Assembly (NCBI GenBank): GCA_965237505.1
Contig: CBDEFR010000003.1
Coordinates: 62,001-126,000, forward strand
Length of the DNA: 64,000 bases
Direction: 5' to 3'
From: NVTR01 sp965237505
GTDB taxonomy: Bacteria; Pseudomonadota; Alphaproteobacteria; Rhodobacterales; Rhodobacteraceae
In this document: positions 54,597 through 63,585 of the stretch, one piece after another
Numbering within the stretch: position 1 is the stretch's first letter
Layout: every line of letters begins with the position of its first letter
Translations under genes and position numbers: made by a program
Notes under the pieces: generated by a model
The model's database searches: none
What the model was told of the DNA's origin: nothing
The model's input: the letters and a program-made list of their open reading frames with translations, nothing else

Positions 54597-55091
54597 ATGC
54601 GCATCGGGCTTTATCCCGGGACATTCGACCCAATTACACTTGGTCATCTGGACATCATCCGCCGGGCGCGCGCGCTTGCAGACCGGCTGGTGATCGGTGT
54701 CGCGATCAATGGCGACAAGGCACCGCTGTTCGATCTGGACTTGCGCGTGGCGATGATCAGCTCCGAATGTGATGCGATTGCTCGTGACATCGGCATCGAA
54801 ATTGTCGCGCATCCATTTGAAAACCTACTGATCGATTGCGCGCGCGACGTGGGCGCGTCACTGATCATTCGCGGTTTGCGCGCCGTGGCAGATTTTGAGT
54901 ATGAATATCAGATGGTTGGCATGAACCGAGCGCTGGATGCGTCGATCGAAACCGTGTTTCTGATGGCCGAAGCCAGGCATCAGGCGATTGCGTCCAAACT
55001 GGTCAAGGAGATTGCGCGACTTGGCGGCGATGTGTCGAAATTTGTGACGCCGGCAGTGAAATCGGCGTTGGAACAGAAATTCTCGCGGTGA
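54597..55091 (+). CDS. coaD: Phosphopantetheine adenylyltransferase
   Basis: 164 residues. Fourth step of CoA synthesis: 4'-phosphopantetheine + ATP to dephospho-CoA. The nucleotidyltransferase motif YPGTFDPITLGHLDII is at the N-terminus. RGLRAVADFEYEYQMVGMNR and the C-terminal KEIARLGGDVS align with the family. It converges with a 57-codon ORF 23 bp downstream. Confidence 0.96.
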   Translation: MRIGLYPGTFDPITLGHLDIIRRARALADRLVIGVAINGDKAPLFDLDLRVAMISSECDAIARDIGIEIVAHPFENLLIDCARDVGASLIIRGLRAVADFEYEYQMVGMNRALDASIETVFLMAEARHQAIASKLVKEIARLGGDVSKFVTPAVKSALEQKFSR

Positions 55092-55114
55092 AATAATTCG
55101 CCAAGATTTTCAAT

Positions 55115-55288
55115 TCACCGCCAAAATTTGATGTATTCGGTAAGCGCGAGGAATTTTCGGCCCAGAAATAGGCTCATCTGCCAGTCGTAGAAAAACCCGT
55201 CCGCAATGAAAAAGCCGGCAATCAAAAGGCCGAGAATAATGGCAATTCGGTTGGTGATGGCTTTGATCCCTTTGGTTAGAAGCCACAC
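55115..55288 (-). CDS. Candidate 57-residue membrane protein
   Basis: A minus-strand frame from GTG 55288 to TGA 55115 that is easily missed because it is short. It has a central hydrophobic helix (IAIILGLLIAGFFIADGFFY) after a basic start (LLTKGIKAITNR), and a C-terminal amphipathic stretch (FLGRKFLALTEYIKFWR). The profile, positive-inside then one transmembrane helix, is protein-like, unlike the overlapping His/Arg-rich frame. No strong ribosome site is visible. Family unknown; I believe similar small proteins occur in Rhodobacterales, but could not verify this. Confidence 0.55.
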   Translation of the reverse strand: MWLLTKGIKAITNRIAIILGLLIAGFFIADGFFYDWQMSLFLGRKFLALTEYIKFWR

Positions 55289-55378
55289 GGGAATTGTAAT
55301 GTTCCCGCAACACTAAAAGGGCCTGCCGAAGCAGAGTATCTGCCTACGGCGTGGATATTTTCTGCAAGAAAAAAGAGC

Positions 55379-57397
55379 CTAAATCAGCGCCTCTACCTTT
55401 GCAGCCGCATTATGAGCGGTAATACCAAACTCTTCGTATAGTTTTGGCGTCGGCGCCGAGGCGCCATAACCATTCATCCCGACGAATCCGGCCTTTGACT
55501 CGCGTCCACGTTCGCCCAAAAGCCAGCGGTCCCAGCCATCGCGCACGCCCGCCTCGATGGCGACGCGAACCGGGCCGCCAGGCAGTACCTTGCGGCGGTA
55601 ACTTGCGTCCTGGATCGCAAAAAGCTCCATGCACGGCATCGAGACGACCCGGGTGCCGATACCATTTGTCTGAAGTATATCACGAGCTTGCAGCGCGATC
55701 TCAATCTCGGAACCGGTGGCCATGAGGATCGCCTTCCGCCTGCCGTCGGCTTCTGCCAGAACATATGCGCCTTGTGCGGTCAGGTTTTTGTTTCTGTGTT
55801 TGGTTCGAACTGTTGGCAGGTCCTGGCGCGACAGAGCCAGCACCGAGGGCGTGCGTTCAGATTTCAGCGCCAGTTCCCAGGCCTCGGCGACCTCAACGGT
55901 GTCAGCGGGGCGAAAGGTCCAGCTGTTGGGCGTTGCGCGGCACATCGCCAGATGTTCGACCGGCTGGTGTGTGGGGCCGTCTTGCCCGAGACCGATAGAA
56001 TCATGGGTCATCACATAGATGGTTGGAACTCCCATCAGCGCGGACAAACGCATGGCGGGACGCGCATAATCCACAAAGCACATAAACGTGCCACCATAGG
56101 GACGCACGCCGCCGTGCAGCGCCATGCCGTTCATCGCCGCGGCCATGCCGTGTTCGCGAATGCCATAGTGGATATAACGGCCCCTGCGGTTTGTCGGCTC
56201 AAAGATGCCCAGATCGCGGGTTTTGGTAAGGTTAGATCCGGTCAGATCGGCCGAGCCGCCGATGGTTTCCGGCATGATCGGATTGATGACTTCCAACACC
56301 ATTTCCGAGGCTTTGCGGGTTGCAACCTTGGGCTGGTCTTCGGAAACAAACCGCTTGAATGCCTTGATCGCCGCCGAAAGCTTGCGTGGCGCATCGCCCG
56401 CCATGACCCGGTTGAATTCTTTCTTTCGGCCCTCTGACAGGCCGTCAAACCGATCCAGCCAGGCGTCCCGATCGGCAGATCCACGCGCCCCTATGCTTTC
56501 CCAGGCCGCTTTGATGCCAGCCGGAATCTCAAATGGACCATGCTTCCAGCCATAAACGGAACGGGTGGCGGCAACCTCGTCCGCTCCAAGCGGCGCGCCA
56601 TGCGCCTTGGCGGTGTCCTGTTTGGTTGGCGCGCCGAATCCAATGTGGGTTTTGCAAGCGATCATCGACGGCCTTTGGGTTTTTCTGGCGGCCTTGATTG
56701 TCTGGTCGACGGCGTCGGGGTCATGGCCGTCGCAGCTTTGGACATGCCAGCCAGCGGCCTTGAATCGCAGGGTCTGATCGGTCACGTCAGACAGGCTGAC
56801 TTGGCCATCGATCGAGATGTTGTTGTGGTCCCAAAAGACGATAAGTTTGCCGAGCTTTTGGCGGCCGGCAAGCCCGATCGCCTCGTGGCTGATGCCTTCC
56901 ATCAGGCAGCCGTCACCAACAATCACGTAAGTATTGTGATCAACAATTTTCTTGCCAAACCTAGCGCGCAGCGCTTCTTCGGCAATGGCAAAGCCAACTG
57001 CATTGGTAAGGCCTTGACCAAGCGGGCCGGTGGTGGTTTCGAGGCCTTTGGCGTGGCCATATTCCGGATGACCCGCAGTTATCGACCCCAATTGGCGGAA
57101 GTTCTTGATCTGATCGAGCGTCATGTCAGCAGAACCGGTGAGATGCAGCAGGGCGTAGATCAGCATCGAGCCGTGGCCCGCCGACAGGATAAAACGGTCA
57201 CGGTCCGGCCAGTCGGGATTATTCACATCAAACTTTAGATGTTTTTCAAACAGCACCGTGGCCACATCGGCCATCCCCATGGGCAAACCCGGATGGCCCG
57301 AATTGGCGGCCTGCACCGCATCCATCGCCAGCACGCGAATCGCTGCGGCTTTTATCCAGTGATCGGAATGGTCTTGGCGCAGCGTTGCGATATCCAC
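55379..57397 (-). CDS. tkt: Transketolase
   Basis: 672 residues. Thiamine-diphosphate enzyme of the pentose phosphate (and, if present, Calvin) pathway. ThDP/metal motif GDGCLMEGISHEAIGLAG with the closing DHNNISIDG, PYR-domain catalytic region GIREHGMAAAMNGMALHGG, and sugar-phosphate-binding DGPTHQPVEHL. Standard start MDIATLRQDHSDHWIKAAA at 57397. It is divergent from the zapA pair; the intergenic 197 bp should carry both promoters. Confidence 0.96.
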   Translation of the reverse strand: MDIATLRQDHSDHWIKAAAIRVLAMDAVQAANSGHPGLPMGMADVATVLFEKHLKFDVNNPDWPDRDRFILSAGHGSMLIYALLHLTGSADMTLDQIKNFRQLGSITAGHPEYGHAKGLETTTGPLGQGLTNAVGFAIAEEALRARFGKKIVDHNTYVIVGDGCLMEGISHEAIGLAGRQKLGKLIVFWDHNNISIDGQVSLSDVTDQTLRFKAAGWHVQSCDGHDPDAVDQTIKAARKTQRPSMIACKTHIGFGAPTKQDTAKAHGAPLGADEVAATRSVYGWKHGPFEIPAGIKAAWESIGARGSADRDAWLDRFDGLSEGRKKEFNRVMAGDAPRKLSAAIKAFKRFVSEDQPKVATRKASEMVLEVINPIMPETIGGSADLTGSNLTKTRDLGIFEPTNRRGRYIHYGIREHGMAAAMNGMALHGGVRPYGGTFMCFVDYARPAMRLSALMGVPTIYVMTHDSIGLGQDGPTHQPVEHLAMCRATPNSWTFRPADTVEVAEAWELALKSERTPSVLALSRQDLPTVRTKHRNKNLTAQGAYVLAEADGRRKAILMATGSEIEIALQARDILQTNGIGTRVVSMPCMELFAIQDASYRRKVLPGGPVRVAIEAGVRDGWDRWLLGERGRESKAGFVGMNGYGASAPTPKLYEEFGITAHNAAAKVEALI

Positions 57398-57594
57398 GAG
57401 GCAGGCTTCCTTCAGCAGGGGAAAATTTGTCCGGTTGATAACAGTCAGGCAGTGAAGATCAAGTGATGTGCTTCTGTCAGGCGAAATGTCGGCAAAAACG
57501 ACCCTGGATTGCTGTTTGGCTTGACTTTACGCCACCAGCTTTGAATTCTTACTCATCAATGGGGCAAGCATATTTTCGGGAGACATCAACCAGA

Positions 57595-58080
57595 ATGACC
57601 GACATTACCGAGTTGGAACAAAGGATCACGGCCGCACTGGATCGGATCGGCAGTGGCCTGGACGGACTGGCGGCGGCGGGCCAGGGCAAACTGGACAAGG
57701 CTGAAATTGCAGAACTACGCGAATCTCTGGATGCCGAAAAGACCGCCAATTCGCAGCTGGAAGAACGGGTTGTCGCGATAACGGAAAAGCAGGTGACGCT
57801 GGTCGAAACGCTTGAGGCTGAGGTCACCAAACTGCGCAACGATCATGCGCGTCATACCGCAGAGTTGCAAAATCTGAAGCGGGTCAATGGCAAGCTGCGC
57901 AAAAACAATCGCGCATTGCGTGATGCCAATCACCAGGGGGTCGGCGATGCAAGCCTGATCAACAGCGGTCTGGATGCAGAGCTTGATGCGCTGCGCGTCA
58001 GCCGCGAATCTGATCGGGCCGAGCTGGACGCGATACTGGTGGAACTGAAACCGCTGGTCGAGGGACGCGCACATGCCTGA
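57595..58080 (+). CDS. Coiled-coil protein, ZauP-like candidate
   Basis: 161 residues, almost entirely predicted coiled coil (ELEQRITAALDRIGSGLDGL, then EKTANSQLEERVVAITEK and HTAELQNLKRVNGKLRKNN). It overlaps zapA by 8 nt. In Caulobacter a coiled-coil protein, ZauP, is encoded with ZapA and focuses the Z-ring. Position and structure make this a ZauP equivalent by inference; sequence similarity was not tested. The ATG at 57595 is chosen; the longer frame from 57463 has no coiled coil. Confidence 0.75.
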   Translation: MTDITELEQRITAALDRIGSGLDGLAAAGQGKLDKAEIAELRESLDAEKTANSQLEERVVAITEKQVTLVETLEAEVTKLRNDHARHTAELQNLKRVNGKLRKNNRALRDANHQGVGDASLINSGLDAELDALRVSRESDRAELDAILVELKPLVEGRAHA

Positions 58081-58468
58081 AGTCAAAATCACCATCGGGG
58101 GGCGTGAATATGAAGTGTCATGCCAGACCGGCGAAGAAAATTATCTGAAATCTGCGGCCTCACTTTTGGACGGCGAGGCGGCAGCGTTGAACAGCCAGAT
58201 TGGTCGGTTGCCGGAATCGCGCATGTTGTTGATGTCGGGCCTGATGCTGGCCGACAAGACCGCCGGGATCGAAGAAAAGATGCGCAGTCTGGAGGGGAAG
58301 CTCGCCTCGCAAAAGGCGCTGATTGGTGAATTGCGAAACAAACCCAAACCGGAACCTCAGACCGTCGAGGTTGCGGTCATTCCGACGTCGCTCAGCGACA
58401 GTATGGCAGAGATTGCTGCCAGGACAGAAGCTCTGGCGTCAGCAATTGAAGAGAAAGCGGCTGGCTGA
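58073..58468 (+). CDS. zapA: Cell division protein ZapA
   Basis: 131 residues. FtsZ-binding protein that promotes Z-ring bundling. The N-terminal ZapA domain (VKITIGGREYEVSC, LKSAASLLDGEAAALN, MLLMSGLMLADKTAG) is followed by a coiled coil (EEKMRSLEGKLASQKAL) and an Ala-rich tail. It overlaps the upstream coiled-coil gene, consistent with a two-gene operon. Confidence 0.9.
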   Translation: MPEVKITIGGREYEVSCQTGEENYLKSAASLLDGEAAALNSQIGRLPESRMLLMSGLMLADKTAGIEEKMRSLEGKLASQKALIGELRNKPKPEPQTVEVAVIPTSLSDSMAEIAARTEALASAIEEKAAG

Positions 58469-58614
58469 AAGTTAGCGACAACCGCGCCAGGAATGGCATC
58501 TGGCAATATGGTGCACCAGCGGCGCCGGAATTCGCATCAGCGGCGAAAAGTCGGCGGTTAGGTTATTCGGCTGAGGTAGCCAACAGGAAACGGCGCTCCG
58601 CAACCCCGAGCGGT

Positions 58615-58824
58615 TCACCTTGAATACCAGCGGTTCTGGCCAAAGCGGCTGTAGAACACAGCGTCCGCTTCTTTCCGGGTGATGCCCATATCGTCCAGGC
58701 GTTGGTCTTCGGCATTCTTCAATTTACGGGCTTCACGATAGGCGGCGTCCAGACGCAGCAGCCAGCGGATTGGGTGGAATTCAATCGGGGTTGTTACGGG
58801 TGCCAGGGATTTTGCTGTGTGATA
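58615..58824 (-). pseudogene. DUF1127-like small protein gene, 5' end cut by IS630
   Basis: The minus-strand frame reads ...PVTTPIEFHPIRWLLRLD, then AAYREARKLKNAEDQRLDDM, GITRKEADAVFYSRFG and a stop at 58615. LKNAEDQRLDDMGITRKEA is the DUF1127-type C-terminal motif. Upstream it runs into the IS630 end at 58824. Joining across the TA duplication extends the frame some 30 codons, to a stop, without an ATG, so the start was lost or lay in another frame. Confidence 0.65.
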
Positions 58825-59980
58825 CCAACGGCCCCCAGATTTGACTCAAGGGGATTCCCACGAGCGGCGTGATCTGATTCAGTGGCATCAAGGCAAGGGA
58901 GGCTTTGATGGCAGTAAGGATTACGCGAAAAGACAAGTCCGCAGGCGAACTTCGCCAGGAAGCGGCGCGGTGCCGGGATGGGAAAGCGGCGCGACGGATG
59001 TTGGCGATTGCCCTGGTTCTGGATGGGGTTGACCGCAAGACGGCGGCAGAAAACTGCGGCATGGATCGGCAGACGCTGCGGGATTGGGCCCACCGTTACA
59101 ATGCGGAGGGCGTGTCGGGCCTGTTCAACCGTCGCCCGCCGGATCCACCCTGTCTGCTGAGCGCGGCACAGAAGGAGGAGTTGGCGGAAATGGTTCGGGC
59201 GGGTCCCGACCCCGAAACCGATGGGGTTGTGCGCTGGCGGCGCATTGATCTGAAACGCAAGATCGAAGAGCGCTTCGGCGTCACCATGCATGAGCGAACT
59301 GTTGGCAAACAATTGGCAAGCCTGGGCTTTCGGCGTCTGTCGGTGCGCCCGCAGCATCCGAAATCCGACCCGGATGCACAGGAGGCTTTTAAAAAAACTT
59401 CGCCGCAGAGGTAGAAGCAGCCTTGCCGGAAACAGCCCGCAGCAAGCCCCTGGAGATATGGTTTCAGGATGAAGCGCGGGTTGGCCAGCAGGGCACGCTC
59501 ACCCGTATCTGGGCCGAGCGTGGAACACGCCCCCGTGCCCCGCGCGACACCCGCTATATCTGGAGCTACATTTTCGGCGCCGTCTGCCCGGAACGGGCTG
59601 AAGCGGCCGCTCTGATCATGCCACATGCCGACACACAGGCCATGAGCGCGCATCTCGCCGAGATCGCTAAAACCGTCGCATCGGGCGCACATGCCCTTCT
59701 CATTCTGGATGGCGCTGGCTGGCACGGTTCGGCAGAGCTGGAGGTACCCGACAACATCACCCTGCTCAAACTCCCGCCCTATTCCCCTGAACTCAACCCG
59801 ATGGAAAATGTGTGGGCTTATCTGCGTGCCAACAAGCTCGCCATATCCGTCTTCGACAATTATGAGCAGATCGTCGACAGGTGTTGCGAAGCATGGAACT
59901 TCTTTGCAAACGACAAAACCGCAATCACGTCAATCACTACCAGACAATGGGCCAAAACGGTCAACGACTAGGGCCGTTGG
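58825..59980 (+). mobile_element. IS630-family insertion sequence (1156 bp)
   Basis: Terminal inverted repeats CCAACGGCCC / GGGCCGTTGG. It is flanked by the TA duplication (58823-58824 and 59981-59982) diagnostic of IS630/Tc1 elements. It contains one transposase in two overlapping frames and interrupts a DUF1127-like gene. Confidence 0.92.
58908..59971 (+). CDS. IS630-family transposase in two frames
   Basis: Frame 1 (from MAVRITRKDKSAGE) carries the HTH region (DRKTAAENCGMDRQTLRDWA) and ends at 59414. Frame 2 carries the DDE domain: WFQDEARVGQQG, LILDGAGWHG and SPELNPMENVWAYL. The change occurs at TTTTAAAAAAAC (A7 at 59391-59397), where a minus-one slip on AAA-AAA gives FKKNFAAEVEAA. A-run frameshifting is known in IS elements, so this may be a functional programmed site rather than damage. 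Confidence 0.85.
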
Positions 59981-60147
59981 TATGAGTCACTTTGCTTCTC
60001 CGGTTGAGGGTTGGATTGATGATCCCACTATCCGGACGCCGCGTAATCGCAGCGTCGCCGGCAACAGCAATTTCGTTGCGCCAGCGTAAAATTTGCGTAA
60101 ATTTTTTGGATTACTGCTATTTTTATTTCAATCAGGGGAGTCGAACG

Positions 60148-60535
60148 ATGATCAGATTCCAGTTGTTTGGACGATTTGGTGTTCAGTCTGATGACGGTGT
60201 GCAGCAAAAACTGCGGCGCAAGTCGGAATGCCTGATCTGCCTGTTGGCGCTAAGCGAGGGCCTGGAAGCGACGCGCGAGCACGCCGCCGGGCTGATCCTG
60301 GTCGGACCGCGGCGAAGACCAGGCGCGCGCCAGCCTGCGCCAGGAACTGGCTATTCTGCGCCGGGCGCTCGGCAAAGACGTCATTGCTGCAACAAAACGA
60401 TCGATCCGGCTGGTGGGGGACGCGGTGTCGCTGGATGCGGTGGATTTCCGCAGCCATGCGGTGGTTGACACGCCTGAATCGCTCGAAGCCGCGGCAACGC
60501 TCTATGCTAGGGTCCATCTGCATAAAGGTACGTGA
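60148..60535 (+). pseudogene. BTAD/SARP-type regulator, frameshifted and truncated
   Basis: Starts MIRFQLFGRFGVQSDDGVQQ after a GGGGAG site. The winged-helix-like N-terminus (KLRRKSECLICLLALSEG) shifts frame at about 60299 and continues WSDRGEDQARASLRQELAIL, then RRALGKDVIAATKRSIRL and DTPESLEAAATLYAR. It stops where the Tn3 remnant begins. The SLRQELAILRRALG pattern is typical of bacterial transcriptional activator domain proteins. The C-terminal effector part is gone. Confidence 0.65.
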
Positions 60536-61283
60536 GGCGACATAACCGCTCGCGCATTTGGCTGATATTATTTTTGTTTTTGCGTTTTTGTGCCTCCCGA
60601 ATTTGGCGGAGTTTCATGCGACTGATTTCAGGGGGAGGATTCCAAGTGCGTCGCGCAATTTTTCCTCTGAAAAATCGTATTCGCCGAGCATGTTGATGTG
60701 GGCCCATGACATGGGAGCGCGCGTGGCGATGAGGCGCAGTATGTTTTTTCGTGTTTCAGCATCAGGGGCCTTTTCGAGCTGGCGTGCGAGGTAGAGGTAA
60801 TTCCAGCAGATGATGCTATTCTTGATCAATCGATTACAGGCTTCCGCTATTTCCTGCTCTTCCTTTTCGGCTTGTGTGAACTCACGGGGGTTGCCGACAG
60901 CCACGGCGCGTGTGAAGCGGTTGGCCAACTCGATCTTGTTGAGTTGTTTTTCGATGGCTTGCCGTAGTTCCAGATCATCGATGTAACGCAGAATGAAGAT
61001 CGACTTGATGATCTGCCCGAAGGCCTTGAGTGTTTGATAAAGCGCATGCTGGCGGGAGTATGAATTCAGCCGCCGGAAAATATCGGACGCAGTGTTTTCC
61101 TTGAGCTTGATGGTAGTGACGAGCCGGAGTAGATCATCCCAGTTTCCTCGGACCAGGGCATCGTTGATGTAATTGTCTGCGCATTCCGGAACATTCGGCC
61201 ACTTATTCCAGCGACATCCGGCCACCCATACCGGGGGATCCGGCCACCTTTGACACGCTGCTTTGAGGCGCATGTTTTCAGTG

Positions 61284-62042
61284 TCAGTTGACGGGCGTTT
61301 CGTCAACGGTCTTGGTTCTGGTCTTTCGCATGGAATGGCCGTCGAGATTGAGGCGATAGGCGTTGTGAACAATCCGGTCCAGGATGGCATCTGCGAAGGT
61401 CGGTTCGCCGATCACATCGTGCCACGTGTCGACAGGCAGCTGGCTTGTGATCAGGATTGATCCGGCCTCATACCGGTCTTCGACGATCTCCATGAGATCG
61501 CGGCGTTGGGTGGCGTTCAGGCGATCTGGACCCCAGTCATCGAGGATGAGCAGCCCTGTTTTTATGAGGCTTTTGAAGACGCGCGGGAAGCGGCCATCGC
61601 CGTGGGCCAGTTCCAACTCATCGAACAATCTGGGCAGGCGTCTGTATAGAACCGTAACGCCGTCCCGGCAGGCGGCTTGTGCCAGGGCGCATGCCAGCCA
61701 GGTTTTGCCGACGCCGCAAGGGCCGGTGATCATCAGGTTACGTTTGTCGCGTATCCATTTGCCGGTCAGCAGTTGCTGGAAAAGGGCTTTGTCCAATCCT
61801 CGGCGCGCCCTGTAATCCACATCTTCCGGAGCTGCTCCCACATGGCGCAATTTGGCGGTGCGCATGCGGCTCTCAAAGCGCCTGGTGTCACGGCTGGATG
61901 ACTCGCGGTCGACCAGCAGGCCCAGCCATTCAGCGTGACTGAGGCTGACCGTTCCGTCCTGTGTTTCCAGTTCGCTGAAGGCTTCCGCCATTCCGTCAAG
62001 TTTTAGCGTTTTCAGCTGATCAAGGGTTGGGTGATTGAGCAT
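61284..62042 (-). CDS. istB: IS21-C helper ATPase IstB
   Basis: 252 residues from ATG 62042 (MLNHPTLDQLKTLKLDGMAE). Walker A GPCGVGKTW, Walker B LLILDDWGPD, TSQLPVDTWHDV and FADAILDRIVHNAYRL. It is the same length as the IS21-B IstB, with scattered differences. It follows istA by 13 bp. Confidence 0.93.
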   Translation of the reverse strand: MLNHPTLDQLKTLKLDGMAEAFSELETQDGTVSLSHAEWLGLLVDRESSSRDTRRFESRMRTAKLRHVGAAPEDVDYRARRGLDKALFQQLLTGKWIRDKRNLMITGPCGVGKTWLACALAQAACRDGVTVLYRRLPRLFDELELAHGDGRFPRVFKSLIKTGLLILDDWGPDRLNATQRRDLMEIVEDRYEAGSILITSQLPVDTWHDVIGEPTFADAILDRIVHNAYRLNLDGHSMRKTRTKTVDETPVN

Positions 62043-62055
62043 ATGTTTGTCCTCT

Positions 62056-63585
62056 TCAATGGAAGTACTCAGCGCCACGGATGTTGGGATGGGTGATCGC
62101 AGGCTCGTCCGGGGCGCGGGTTCGAGGTTGGCGATCCAGACCATTCTTGAGAATGGAATGCAGAGATGAGTAGGAACGGGCGTTGATCTCGATTGCCCGT
62201 GTGCAGGCGGTTTCCAGGCGATCCCGGCCAAAGGTCTTGGCCAGCCGCAAAATACCCATGCAGAACCGGTAGCCCGGTTCCGGATGACGGCGCTCACGCA
62301 TGATAACCTCGACATAGGCTTCGGTGTTTGGGCCGATCCTGGCGGCCTGTCGGCGTATTCTTTCGGGCGTCCAATCTGTCCGGAACCGGTGGTTTGCTGG
62401 CATGTGATCACGATGGGTGGAATGCTGGCGATTGCCGGATGTGCGCTGATGCGCCGCCACGCGTTGCCCTTTAAAATATACCTCAATTGTTCGCGCGGTG
62501 ATCCTGGCCCACAGCTTTTGCTTCAACAGCTGATGCGGAACAGAGTAATAATGCCGTCCCACATCTATGTGGTAATCAAGGCCAACCCGGCATTCTTTCC
62601 ATTCAGCGTAAACATAGGGCTCGACCGGCAAGGGCTTCAGAGCAGGCCTGTCCAGCGTCTTAAACAAATCCCGGCGGCTGGCCCCCAGATGCCGGGTCAC
62701 TTTCCCATTCAACTGGTCCATTAAGGGTCGGATCTCAGCGTTCAACTCATCGAGACTGAAGAAGCGCTGATTGCGCAGACGTGCCAGAATCCAGCGTTCG
62801 ACCAAGAGCACAGCCCCTTCGACCTTTGCCTTGTCTTTGGGCTTTCTTGGCCGGGCCGGAACAATGGCAGTATCGTAATGGACCGCCATATCCGCATAGG
62901 TGCGGTTGATGGATGGTTCATAGAAACAGGCCTTGGTCACACCGGCCTTGAGATTGTCCGATACCACTTGCGCGGGCACCCCGCCGAAGAACCCAAAAGC
63001 CCGGACATGGCTGGATATCCAGTCGGGCAATGATTGCGTCCAGCTGGCTTCCACATAGGTGTAACTGGACGCCTCCAGCGTGGCGACAAATAGCTGCGCC
63101 GTCCTCACCTCGCCTGTCTGAGGGCAGACCACATCCATGGTCGCCCCGGCATAATCCACAAACAGACGCTCACCGGCAGGATGCCTTTGGCGCATCACCG
63201 GCGACAGCTTTCCCTCCCACCGTGTATAAAGTTCACAAAACCGGCTATAGCCATAACCGTCGGAATGGACGGCCCGGTACTCTTCCCAGAGCAGCGAAAG
63301 TGTCACGCCCTTCCGGCGCAACTCGCCATGCATAAAGGCCCAGTCTGGTTGCGGATAAGACCCGCATACATCGCCAGCCGTGCGGGGAAACAGCAGGCCT
63401 TCAATATCTCCATCGCTCAGATCTGCTGGCAAAGGCCACGACAGGCCAGCCACATCGGCGCGGCGCAAATAATCCGATACTGTCGCCCGCCCCAAAGACA
63501 GGCTCAGCGCCATCTGACGACCTGATAATCCATCCGCCCGAAGTCGCAGGGCTTCTCGTATCTTCCGCATTGGCAATCTCTTCAT
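62056..63585 (-). CDS. istA: IS21-C transposase IstA
   Basis: 509 residues. HTH (LRADGLSGRQMALSLSLGRAT), DDE core (LFVDYAGATMDVV, VVSDNLKAGV, KDKAKVEGAV) and C-terminal DYHIDVGRHYYSVPHQL. It is collinear with the IS21-B IstA and closely related but clearly diverged, so B and C did not arise by very recent duplication of each other. Confidence 0.93.
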   Translation of the reverse strand: MKRLPMRKIREALRLRADGLSGRQMALSLSLGRATVSDYLRRADVAGLSWPLPADLSDGDIEGLLFPRTAGDVCGSYPQPDWAFMHGELRRKGVTLSLLWEEYRAVHSDGYGYSRFCELYTRWEGKLSPVMRQRHPAGERLFVDYAGATMDVVCPQTGEVRTAQLFVATLEASSYTYVEASWTQSLPDWISSHVRAFGFFGGVPAQVVSDNLKAGVTKACFYEPSINRTYADMAVHYDTAIVPARPRKPKDKAKVEGAVLLVERWILARLRNQRFFSLDELNAEIRPLMDQLNGKVTRHLGASRRDLFKTLDRPALKPLPVEPYVYAEWKECRVGLDYHIDVGRHYYSVPHQLLKQKLWARITARTIEVYFKGQRVAAHQRTSGNRQHSTHRDHMPANHRFRTDWTPERIRRQAARIGPNTEAYVEVIMRERRHPEPGYRFCMGILRLAKTFGRDRLETACTRAIEINARSYSSLHSILKNGLDRQPRTRAPDEPAITHPNIRGAEYFH

